This document shows, piece by piece, positions 23,573-30,701 of a DNA stretch of 40,140 nucleotides. The notes beneath the pieces are model-generated. The model was not told the origin of the DNA. It worked only from the letters and a program-made list of their open reading frames with translations, and searched no databases. Position 1 is the first letter of the stretch, and each line of letters opens with the position of its first letter. The stretch covers positions 1 through 40,140 of the forward strand of contig CAZCPY010000010.1 in assembly GCA_964499865.1 (NCBI GenBank). Direction: 5' to 3'. A program made the translations under genes and the position numbers. This DNA comes from JANOGU01 sp964499865 (GTDB lineage: Bacteria; Pseudomonadota; Alphaproteobacteria; Rhodobacterales; Rhodobacteraceae).

Positions 23573-23573
23573 C

Positions 23574-24332
23574 CTATCGCGCCGCGGGCCGCTGCCGCCA
23601 GGCGGCGAGCGCCTCGGCGGGCAGGATGGCGGCGCAGGCGGCATAGCGCGGCACCAGGCGGCGGGGGGCCGACAGCATCCGCCACAGCCATTCCATCGCG
23701 ATCCGCCGCACCCATTCGGGCGCGCGGCGCTGGTGGCCCGACAGGAACTCCACCCCCGCGCCGACCGAGACGAACCCCGCCTGCGGCGCCAGCCGCCGCC
23801 CCAGCGCCGCCAGCCGTTCCTGCCGCGGCGCGCCCAGCGCCAGCAGGCACAGGCAGGGGCCCAGCGCCGCCACCTCGGCCAGCACCTTGCGCGCGCCCTC
23901 GTCCTCGGGGTCGAAACCCATCGGCGGGGCATGGCGCCAGGCGATCCGCGCGCCCGGCACCTCGGCCGCGATGCGCGCGGCCGCCCCGGCCAGCGCCGCC
24001 TCGGCGGCGCCGACCAGCGCCACCGGCCGCCCCGCCGCCGCCGCGCAACCCGCCAGCGGCAGCACGAGATCAGACCCCGGCACCAGCGCCACCGGGCGGC
24101 GGGCCAGCCGCGACAGCCACACCACGGGGTTGCCGTCGGCCACCACCAGATCCTGCGCCGCATAGGCCGCACGGAAGGCCGCGTCGCGGCGCAGCTTGAC
24201 CAGGTGGTCGAGGTTGATCGTGGCCAGCGCAAAGCCCTGCCCCGCCGCCAGCCGCGCCGACACCGCAGCCAGCGCCGCCGCGCGGTCGGGCAGGTTCACC
24301 CCGATCTCGACATCGCCCACCCGGAACCGCAT
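23574..24332 (-). CDS. WecB/TagA/CpsF-family (GT26) glycosyltransferase
   Basis: The 252-residue glycosyltransferase would transfer a sugar (often N-acetylmannosaminuronic acid or a related sugar) to a lipid-linked intermediate of a surface polysaccharide. Family marks: FALATINLDHLVKLRRDAAFRAAY, the acidic VVADGNPVVWLSRL, ALVGAAEAAL, and LLALGAPRQERLAALG (the GxPxQE motif), then SVGAGVEFLSGHQRRAPEWVRRIAMEWLWRM, which is the conserved C-terminal block. Length is typical. It is divergent from the O-antigen-ligase-like gene, which fits a surface-polysaccharide context. It ends one base from the kinase stop, so there is no room for a terminator between them. Confidence 0.9.
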   Translation of the reverse strand: MRFRVGDVEIGVNLPDRAAALAAVSARLAAGQGFALATINLDHLVKLRRDAAFRAAYAAQDLVVADGNPVVWLSRLARRPVALVPGSDLVLPLAGCAAAAGRPVALVGAAEAALAGAAARIAAEVPGARIAWRHAPPMGFDPEDEGARKVLAEVAALGPCLCLLALGAPRQERLAALGRRLAPQAGFVSVGAGVEFLSGHQRRAPEWVRRIAMEWLWRMLSAPRRLVPRYAACAAILPAEALAAWRQRPAAR

Positions 24333-24471
24333 CGCACCCCCCTCTTGCGTGCCCCGCTACAGACGGAATGCGGCGCGCTTTGGGCGAAGGCGGCGCATTG
24401 CCGCCCCGCAAACGCCCTCGGCCCGCCCGCCTGCCCATGGTATCAGAGGCCCCGACGCGCGCCGAGGCCCG

Positions 24472-25881
24472 ATGCCGAACCCGATCGCCTATGCCATGCT
24501 GCTGGCCTGGCCCCTGGTGGCCTGGGCGATCTACACGCGCCTGCCCGCGGCGCAGGCGCTGATCTGGGCGATCCTGGGTGCCTACCTGATCCTGCCACCG
24601 GCGCAGGCGGCCTTCGACCTGCCGGTGATCCCGGCGCTCGACAAGGTCTCGATCAGCAACCTGGCGGCGCTGGTCTTCACCCTGTTCCTGCTGCGCGCGC
24701 GTGTCGAGGTGCTGCCGCGGAACCCGGTGGCGCGGCTCTTGCTGGCGCTGTTCATCGCCAGCCCCTTCGCCACATCCGTCACCAACCCCGACGCGATCCC
24801 GATCCGGGCAGGCGACGTGCCGCCGCTGTCGGCCTATGACGCGATTTCCTACGTGACCGATCAGGTGATCGCGATGATCCCCTTCGTGCTCGCCCGCCAG
24901 TTCCTGCGGACCGAAGCAGGCCTGCGCCTTCTGGTGCAGGCACTGGTGGCGGCGGGGCTGGCCTATTCGCTGCCGATGCTGGTCGAGGCGCGCTTCAGCC
25001 CGCAGATCAACGTCTGGGTCTACGGCTTCTTCCAGCACGACTTCAGCCAGATGATGCGCGGAAACGGCTTCCGGCCCATCGTCTTTCTGCCGCACGGGCT
25101 GTGGATGGCGTTCCTGGCCATGGCCTGGGCCGTGGCCGCGGTGCTGCTGGCGCGCGAGGCGCCGCCCGAGGCGCGCCCCTGGCGGATCGGCGTGGCGCTG
25201 TATCTGCTTGCGCTCTTGGTGCTGACCCGGTCGCTGGGGCCCACGGTCTATGCCGCGGGCCTGGTGCCGCTGGTGCTGCTGGCGCCGCGGCGCTGGCAGG
25301 TGCTGGTGGCGGCGGCACTGGCGGTGGTGGTGATCACCTATCCCCTGCTGCGCGGCGCGAACCTGGTGCCGCTGGACGACATCCTGGCGATGGCCCGCGG
25401 CATCAGCGCGGAACGCGCGGCCTCGCTCGACTACCGGATCACCAACGAAGAGGTGCTGCTGGCCCGCGCGATGGAAAAGCCCTGGTTCGGCTGGGGCGGC
25501 TACGGGCGGTCGCTGATCCTCGACCCGGTCACCGGGCGCATCCTGTCGGTGCCCGACGGCGGTTGGATCATCGTGCTCGGCACCTACGGCTGGCTGGGCT
25601 ACGCGGCGCAATACGGCCTGCTGACGCTGCCCCTGCTGCTGCTGGGACGCGAGGCGCTTCTGTCCCGCGCCGCGGTGCTGACCCCCTGCGCCTGCGGCAT
25701 CGCCCTGATCTATGCGGCGAACCTGGTCGACCTTCTGCCCAACGACACGCTGGTGCCGCTGACCTGGCTGATGGCCGGGGCGCTGATCGGGTTCGCCGAG
25801 GACCTGGCCGCGCAGCGCCGCGCGCGGGCGGGCGAGGCGCGCCGCGCCGCCCTGCCGCCGGGGCGCCGAACGGTTCTTTGA
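24472..25881 (+). CDS. O-antigen ligase/polymerase-like membrane protein
   Basis: The 469-residue polytopic inner-membrane protein has about 11-12 hydrophobic segments, beginning YAMLLAWPLVAWAIY. The long periplasmic loop between about residues 310 and 375 contains RITNEEVLLARAMEKPWFGWGGYGRSLI, and the sequence PWFGWG is the usual mark of Wzy/WaaL-type proteins. Such proteins polymerise or ligate polysaccharide chains. The divergent GT26 gene supports a role in exopolysaccharide or lipopolysaccharide assembly, but whether it is a ligase or a polymerase cannot be told. I chose ATG 24472 because the first hydrophobic segment follows at once. Confidence 0.8.
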   Translation: MPNPIAYAMLLAWPLVAWAIYTRLPAAQALIWAILGAYLILPPAQAAFDLPVIPALDKVSISNLAALVFTLFLLRARVEVLPRNPVARLLLALFIASPFATSVTNPDAIPIRAGDVPPLSAYDAISYVTDQVIAMIPFVLARQFLRTEAGLRLLVQALVAAGLAYSLPMLVEARFSPQINVWVYGFFQHDFSQMMRGNGFRPIVFLPHGLWMAFLAMAWAVAAVLLAREAPPEARPWRIGVALYLLALLVLTRSLGPTVYAAGLVPLVLLAPRRWQVLVAAALAVVVITYPLLRGANLVPLDDILAMARGISAERAASLDYRITNEEVLLARAMEKPWFGWGGYGRSLILDPVTGRILSVPDGGWIIVLGTYGWLGYAAQYGLLTLPLLLLGREALLSRAAVLTPCACGIALIYAANLVDLLPNDTLVPLTWLMAGALIGFAEDLAAQRRARAGEARRAALPPGRRTVL

Positions 25882-25932
25882 CCCCGCCGCGGAAACGTCG
25901 CAGGATGGCGGGCCCGCCCGCAAAGGCCACCC

Positions 25933-25960
25933 ATGACCGCCGACCGATGACCGCCGACCC
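25933..25960 (+). repeat. 14-bp tandem duplication around the LacI-type start, making a 5-codon upstream ORF
   Basis: ATGACCGCCGACCG (25933-25946) is followed at once by ATGACCGCCGACCC (25947-25960). The first ATG reads Met-Thr-Ala-Asp-Arg-stop, with its TGA overlapping the second ATG (ATGA). The second is the frame of the regulator. Confidence 0.7.
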
Positions 25961-26960
25961 CCGCCGACCGCTGACCCTGCGCGATGTCTCCGAAGCCTCG
26001 GGCGTCAGCGAGATGACCGTCAGCCGCGTGATGCGCAGCCGCGGCGACGTGTCGGACGCCACGCGCGACCGCGTGCTGGCCGCCGCCCGGCGCCTGGGCT
26101 ACGTGCCCAACCGCATCGCGGGCGCGCTGGCCAGCCAGCGCGTCAACCTGGTCGCGGTGATCATCCCGTCCCTGTCGAACATGGTCTTCCCCGAGGTGCT
26201 GTCGGGCATCTCGCAGGGGCTGGACGCCGCGGGCCTGCAACCCGTGGTGGGGGTGACGCACTACCAGCCCGAGCGGGAGGAGGCGATCCTCTACGAGATG
26301 CTGTCCTGGCGCCCCAGCGCCGTGGTGCTGGCGGGGCTGGAACACACCGACGCCGCCCGCGCCATGCTGGCGCAGGCGCCGGGGCCGGTGGTCGAGATCA
26401 TGGACGTGGACGGCACGCCGGTCGACAGCGTGGTGGGCATTTCCCACGCCCGGGCGGGGGCCGAGATGGCGCGGGCCATCATCGCCGCCGGCTACCGGCG
26501 CATCGGGTTCCTCGGCACGATGATGCCGCACGACCACCGGGCGCGCAAACGGATGGAAGGCTTCGAGGCGACGCTTCAGGCCGCCGGCCTGCGGCTGGAG
26601 GAGCGCGAGTTCTATTCCGGCGGGTCGGCGCTGCTGAAGGGGCGCGAGATGACGCAAGCGATCCTGTCGCGCCGGCCTGACCTCGATTTCCTGTATTACT
26701 CCAACGACATGATCGGCGCAGGCGGGCTTCTGTGGTGCCTTGACCAGGGCATCGACGTGCCCGGGCGGCTGGGGCTGGCGGGGTTCAACGGGGTGGAACT
26801 GCTGGACGGCCTGCCGCGCCGGCTTGCCACCACCGACACCTGCCGCCGCGAGATCGGCCTGACCGCGGCGGCCATCGTCGCCGCGGGCGATCCCGAACCT
26901 CGACGGGTTGAACTGACCCCCGTGCTGACCCCCGGCGACACGATCCGCCGGGGGGGGTAG
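25947..26960 (+). CDS. LacI-family transcriptional regulator
   Basis: The 337-residue regulator has an N-terminal helix-turn-helix and hinge helix (about 9-58: LTLRDVSEASGVSEMTVSRVMRS...GYVPNRIAGALAS). A periplasmic-binding-protein-like sensor domain follows (LVAVIIPSLSNMVFPEVLSGI, and later DFLYYSNDMIGAGGLLWCLDQG and LGLAGFNGVELLDG). It belongs to the GntR(gluconate)-like LacI branch. LacI members bind palindromic operators and release them upon binding a sugar. Its target is not obvious: it is convergent with rhaK, follows the polysaccharide gene by 65 bp, and the rhamnose locus has its own RhaR. Sensing gluconate or a related sugar acid is a guess. Confidence 0.92.
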   Translation: MTADPRRPLTLRDVSEASGVSEMTVSRVMRSRGDVSDATRDRVLAAARRLGYVPNRIAGALASQRVNLVAVIIPSLSNMVFPEVLSGISQGLDAAGLQPVVGVTHYQPEREEAILYEMLSWRPSAVVLAGLEHTDAARAMLAQAPGPVVEIMDVDGTPVDSVVGISHARAGAEMARAIIAAGYRRIGFLGTMMPHDHRARKRMEGFEATLQAAGLRLEEREFYSGGSALLKGREMTQAILSRRPDLDFLYYSNDMIGAGGLLWCLDQGIDVPGRLGLAGFNGVELLDGLPRRLATTDTCRREIGLTAAAIVAAGDPEPRRVELTPVLTPGDTIRRGG

Positions 26961-26968
26961 CGCGGTCC

Positions 26969-26994
26969 CGGCGCCGCGGGATTTTGCGGCGCCG
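26969..26994. terminator. Hairpin between the convergent lacI-type gene and rhaK
   Basis: CGGCGCCGC (26969-26977), an 8-nt loop with TTTT, and GCGGCGCCG (26986-26994) form a perfect 9-bp stem. A third GCGGCGCCG-like block follows at 26997-27007. The position between two converging genes suggests a bidirectional terminator, though a T-run after the stem is lacking. Confidence 0.55.
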
Positions 26995-27012
26995 TCGCGG
27001 CGCCGCTGCCGC

Positions 27013-28371
27013 CTACCCCGCCGCAGCGCGCCAGTCCCGCGAAAGCGCCCGCAGCGCCTCGGCTTCCGGGGGCACAGGGTGGGCGCGGGTGGCGGGGGGC
27101 GGGGCGGCAGGCAGGCACAGGAGTGCCGCACCGACCGAGGTGCCGGTGGCCGAGATCGCGGCCTCCACCCCGCCCGGCCGCACGGCGGCCAGCATGTCCA
27201 GAAGGTCTGCGTTGCGGGCGAAGGGCCCCTCCACCACCACCGGCCCTGCGGCGCCCGCAAGGTCGAGGCAGGTCGCCGTCATCAGCGCCAGATACCGCGC
27301 CAGCGCCAGCCGCCGTTCTCCGTCCGTCCGGGGGTCGGCCGTCCAGCGGTGGCGGCGGCCCGGGAAGGGGCCCGAGGCGGGCTCCACCGACGGCAGCAGC
27401 ATCACCCCGCGCGCGGCCACGCCCGCGCGGTCCGCCGCGGTGACGGCGGCGTCGCTGCCGCCCAGCACGAGGTCATGTTCCCGCCCGCCCATGAAGCGCG
27501 CCGACCGCACCGGCTGGCCGAGCGCATCGACATTGACCAGCGTGTCGCGCGCGGGGTCCAGCGCCACCGCCTGCCCGCCCACGGCCATCGCCACCACCCA
27601 GGTGCCGGTCGAGGCCACGGCGAAGGCCCCCTGCCGCGCCAGAAGGTGCGGCAGCAGCGAGGCGTTGCTGTCGTGGATGCCGACCGCCACCGGCGTCGCC
27701 CGCGGCAGGCCGGTGGCCGCCGCCGCGTCGGGGCGCAGATGCCCCAGCACTTCGCCCGGCCGCCGCGGCGCGGGCAGGCGCGCACGCAGGCCCAGCCGGT
27801 CCACCAGCGCGGAGAAGCCGCCCGCGAAGGGGGTCCACAGGTCGGTGTGGCAGCCGAGCGAGGTCACCTCGGTCGCCGCCTCGCCGGTCAGCCGCCAGCC
27901 CCAGTATTGCGGATAGGTCAGCACCCGCGCCGTCCGCGCCCAGAGGTCGGGATGCGCGACCGACAGCCAGTGAAGCTGCGCGCCCAGGTTCAGGCCCATC
28001 GGCAGGCGCGGCGATCCCGTCTCGGCAAAGCCGGGGCGCAGCGCGTCGTAGGCGGCGGCTGTGGTGCCGGGGCCCGGGTCCTCGTAGTCCAGCATCGGCA
28101 GCGCCTCGCCCCGCGCGTCGAGGCAGACCGCCGCGGCGCCGTGGGTGGTGACCGACACCGCGTCGATGCCATGCGCGGCATGCAGGCGGCCGAGGCCGTG
28201 CAGGATGAAATCCCAGTGCCCGCCCAGGTCGAAGTGCCGGAACGGCGGCCCCGGCAGGGGCGCGTTCGGGCGGGTCAGCACCGCGACCTCGCGCAGGTCG
28301 TCCGCCGCGACAAGCGCAAGCTTTGCGTTGGTCTTGCCGATGTCGATGACGGCGACGTGCCTCATGGCCAC
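27013..28371 (-). CDS. rhaK: L-rhamnulose/L-rhamnose kinase RhaK (FGGY family)
   Basis: The 452-residue FGGY kinase begins HVAVIDIGKTNAKLALV, the N-terminal phosphate turn used in the rhamnulokinase/fuculokinase branch. It includes SVTTHGAAAVCLD, YEDPGPGTTAAAYD, VAVGIHDSNASLLPHLL and ASTGTWVVAMAVGG, and the late glycine turn is changed to VVVEGPFARNADLL. It is the last gene of the minus-strand rha operon, as in Rhizobium leguminosarum, where RhaK is needed both for phosphorylation and, through a separate function, for rhamnose uptake. It starts 6 bp after rhaU. The ATG at 28371 or the one two codons later (28365) could be used. Confidence 0.88.
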   Translation of the reverse strand: MAMRHVAVIDIGKTNAKLALVAADDLREVAVLTRPNAPLPGPPFRHFDLGGHWDFILHGLGRLHAAHGIDAVSVTTHGAAAVCLDARGEALPMLDYEDPGPGTTAAAYDALRPGFAETGSPRLPMGLNLGAQLHWLSVAHPDLWARTARVLTYPQYWGWRLTGEAATEVTSLGCHTDLWTPFAGGFSALVDRLGLRARLPAPRRPGEVLGHLRPDAAAATGLPRATPVAVGIHDSNASLLPHLLARQGAFAVASTGTWVVAMAVGGQAVALDPARDTLVNVDALGQPVRSARFMGGREHDLVLGGSDAAVTAADRAGVAARGVMLLPSVEPASGPFPGRRHRWTADPRTDGERRLALARYLALMTATCLDLAGAAGPVVVEGPFARNADLLDMLAAVRPGGVEAAISATGTSVGAALLCLPAAPPPATRAHPVPPEAEALRALSRDWRAAAG

Positions 28372-28377
28372 GGGCGC

Positions 28378-28692
28378 TCAGGGCATGTGGAACAGCGGCA
28401 CCAGCGGCACCGCCACGGGTTCGTTGTCGGGGTGCACCTGCATGATGTCGGCCATCCGCGCCCACCAGCGCCGCATCACCGGATGCGCGGACAGGCGGTC
28501 CATGCCGTGCCCCGCAGGGCGCAGCAGCACGCCGATCAGCAGGCCGGTCTCGCGGTCCAGATGGATCGTGTAGTCCGACACGCCCGCGGCATGCAGCAGG
28601 TCCACAAGCTCCGGCCAGATCGCATCGTGGCGGCGGCGGTATTCGTCCTCCATCCCGGGATTGAGCCGCATGCGGAAGACGAACCGCTCCAT
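28378..28692 (-). CDS. rhaU: L-rhamnose mutarotase RhaU
   Basis: The 104-residue protein is the small mutarotase that interconverts alpha- and beta-L-rhamnose. It has the RhaM/RhaU pattern MERFVFRMRLNPGMEDEYRRRHDAIWPEL, then GVSDYTIHLDRETGLLIGVL and a conserved RRWWARMADIM near the end (catalytic His in RRHDAIW). Length is as expected. Its start shares one base with the rhaQ stop (TGATG), so translation is coupled. The Rhizobium rha operon also carries this gene between the permeases and rhaK. Confidence 0.93.
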   Translation of the reverse strand: MERFVFRMRLNPGMEDEYRRRHDAIWPELVDLLHAAGVSDYTIHLDRETGLLIGVLLRPAGHGMDRLSAHPVMRRWWARMADIMQVHPDNEPVAVPLVPLFHMP

Positions 28693-29672
28693 CACTTCCT
28701 CCCCAGCAGGCGCGGGACGGCGATCACCCCGATCAGCAGCAGGCCGAGGAAGATCGACATCACGATCCCCGGCACGTTCAGAAGCCCGAAGCCGAAGGTC
28801 ACCGCCCCCATGATGAAGGCCGCCAGCACCACGCCCGGGATCGTGCCCGACCCGCCCAGGATGCTGACCCCGCCGAGCACGACCATCGTCACCACCTCGA
28901 GCTCCATCCCCGTGGCGATCGACGGCCGCGTGGACCCGAGCCGCGAGGTCAGGCAGACCGCGGCGATGCCCGACATCAGGCCCGTCAGCAGGAACAGGAT
29001 GAACCGCACGCGGTCCACCCGGATGCCGGAAAACCGCGCGGCGGTGGCGTTGTTGCCGATGGCATGGACGGCGCGGCCGAATGTCGTGCGGTGCAGCAGC
29101 GCCCAGAACACCGCCGCGGCGACGGCAAACAGGACCAGTTCGAACGAGATCACCCACCAGACATAGCCCTGCCCGAAGAAGGCGAAATCCCGCGGGTAGC
29201 CGTTGAAGGCCTGATCCCCCAGCACGACGAAGCTCAGGCCGCGGAACAGGCTCATCGTGCCGATGGTCACCACGATCGAGGGCAGGCCGAGGCCGGCCAC
29301 CAGCGCCCCGTTGACCGCCCCGCAGGCAAGGCCCGTGAGGATGCCGACAAGCACGATCACCGGCGTGTCGGCGCCCGCGGTCATCGCCAGCCCCATCGCG
29401 GTCGAGGCCAGCGCGATGATCGAGGCGACGGAAAGGTCGATCTCTCCGGCCACGATCAGCATCGCCATGGCAAAGGCGATCAGCGCCTTTTCGGTGAAGT
29501 TGAAGGTGGCGTCGCTGAGGTTCCAGGCATTCAGGAAGTAGGGCGAGGCAAGGGCGTTCGCCAGGAAGACCAGCGCGAAGACCAGGACCAGCAGCGCCTC
29601 CCACGACCGCAGCGCGCGGGTCAGGGGGGATTGCAGGCGGTCGGGGATGCTGCGGGCGGCCGGAGGGGTCAT
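28692..29672 (-). CDS. rhaQ: Rhamnose ABC transporter permease RhaQ
   Basis: The 326-residue inner-membrane permease of the RbsC/AraH type has about 8-10 membrane segments. The family marks are GEIDLSVASIIALAS, the GLPSIVVTIGTMSLFRG block and VVLGGVSILGGSGTIPGVVLAA. The cytoplasmic loop HAIGNNATAARFSGI matches the coupling region. With RhaP it forms the membrane channel for L-rhamnose. It overlaps the rhaP gene by 4 bp and the rhaU start by one base. The order of permeases, mutarotase and kinase is that of the rhizobial rhamnose locus. Confidence 0.9.
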   Translation of the reverse strand: MTPPAARSIPDRLQSPLTRALRSWEALLVLVFALVFLANALASPYFLNAWNLSDATFNFTEKALIAFAMAMLIVAGEIDLSVASIIALASTAMGLAMTAGADTPVIVLVGILTGLACGAVNGALVAGLGLPSIVVTIGTMSLFRGLSFVVLGDQAFNGYPRDFAFFGQGYVWWVISFELVLFAVAAAVFWALLHRTTFGRAVHAIGNNATAARFSGIRVDRVRFILFLLTGLMSGIAAVCLTSRLGSTRPSIATGMELEVVTMVVLGGVSILGGSGTIPGVVLAAFIMGAVTFGFGLLNVPGIVMSIFLGLLLIGVIAVPRLLGRK

Positions 29673-30634
29673 GGCGCCGCCCGCTTCAGGATCAGGCGGC
29701 CACGGCGGCGGGCCTGCGCGGCGTTGAAGGCGACCGCGAGGATGATGGCGGTGCCCGAAATCGCCATCTGCCAGAACGGCGAGATGCCGACGACCGGCAG
29801 CGCGTTCTTGACCACGCCCAGGAACAGGGCCCCCAGCACCGCGCCCGCCACCGTGCCCGCGCCGCCGGCGATCGACACGCCCCCGATCACGCAGGCGGCG
29901 ACCACGTCAAGCTCGAACCCGCCCGCGATGTCGACATAGGCCACCGCATAGCGCGCGACCCAGAGATAGCCGGTCAGCCCCGCCAGCGCGCCCGACAGCA
30001 CGAAGGCCGCGCATTGCGTCCGCCCCACGTCGAGGCCCGCATAGACGGCCGCCTGCGGATTGCCGCCCACGGCGTAGAAGGCGCGGCCCAGGGCGCTGCG
30101 CGACAGCAGCACGGCAAGACCCGCCACGAGGACAAGCGCCACCCAGCCCATCACCGGCAGTCCCAGCACCACGGTGCGGGGCAGGGCCTTGAAGCCGTCG
30201 GTCATCTCGTGCGCGTTGACCCACTTGCCGTCGGTCAGAAGGAAGATCACGCCGCGCCAGATCGTCATCGTGCCGAGCGTGACGACAATGGACGGGATGC
30301 CGACCTTCCACACGAGAAGCCCGTTGACCGCCCCCATCGCCGCCCCCAGAACCACCGCCGCCGCGATGATGACAGGCAGGGGCACCCCCGCCCCGTTCAT
30401 CAGCGCCGCCGCCATGCCGGTCAGCGCCAGGTTCGCGGCGACCGACAGGTCGATGCACTTGGTCAGGATCACGACCATCTGGCCCACCGCCAGGATCATC
30501 AGGGGGGCGGTGTCGTTCAGCACGGAGGCAAGGTTGCCGGGCGCCACGAAGGCCGGGAAACGCGCGGCGATCAGCGCCAGCATCAGAAGGATCGCCAGCG
30601 CCAGCAGCGCCTCGCGCGATTTCAAGAGGCGCAT
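29669..30634 (-). CDS. rhaP: Rhamnose ABC transporter permease RhaP
   Basis: The 321-residue permease is homologous to RhaQ and carries the same core motifs: VVILTKCIDLSVAANLALTG, VGIPSIVVTLGTMTIWRG, YAVGGNPQAAVYAGL and CVIGGVSIAGGAGTVAGAV. It has about 9-10 hydrophobic segments and no signal peptide. I chose ATG 30634, where the protein reads MRLLKSREALL; a TTG six codons upstream is possible but would begin inside the 22-bp palindrome. It is downstream of rhaT by 67 bp, and two perfect palindromes fill that gap. RhaP and RhaQ would form a heterodimer with the RhaT ATPase. Confidence 0.9.
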   Translation of the reverse strand: MRLLKSREALLALAILLMLALIAARFPAFVAPGNLASVLNDTAPLMILAVGQMVVILTKCIDLSVAANLALTGMAAALMNGAGVPLPVIIAAAVVLGAAMGAVNGLLVWKVGIPSIVVTLGTMTIWRGVIFLLTDGKWVNAHEMTDGFKALPRTVVLGLPVMGWVALVLVAGLAVLLSRSALGRAFYAVGGNPQAAVYAGLDVGRTQCAAFVLSGALAGLTGYLWVARYAVAYVDIAGGFELDVVAACVIGGVSIAGGAGTVAGAVLGALFLGVVKNALPVVGISPFWQMAISGTAIILAVAFNAAQARRRGRLILKRAAP

Positions 30635-30649
30635 CGGCCGGCCCCCGCG

Positions 30650-30671
30650 CAAGTTCCTTCGAAGGAACTTG
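30650..30671. repeat. Perfect 22-bp palindrome, copy A (half-site CAAGTTCCTTC)
   Basis: This sequence is fully symmetric, with half-site CAAGTTCCTTC and its exact complement. It lies in the gap between rhaT and rhaP and abuts copy B with no base between. As RNA it folds into a 9-bp stem with a UCGA loop. Confidence 0.85.
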
Positions 30672-30693
30672 CAAATTTCTTCGAAGAAATTTG
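30672..30693. repeat. Perfect 22-bp palindrome, copy B (half-site CAAATTTCTTC)
   Basis: This is the second symmetric 22-mer, differing from copy A at two positions in each half (G to A, C to T, and the complementary changes in the other arm). The changes keep the symmetry. It ends 8 bp before the rhaT stop and is strikingly AT-rich for this genome. Confidence 0.85.
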
Positions 30694-30701
30694 CCCCTGC
30701 C

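Noticed and set aside
27013..28371. RhaK assigned as xylulokinase or glycerol kinase
   Set aside because: The N-terminal DIGKTNAKL turn and the position after rhaU fit the rhizobial rhamnose kinase better.
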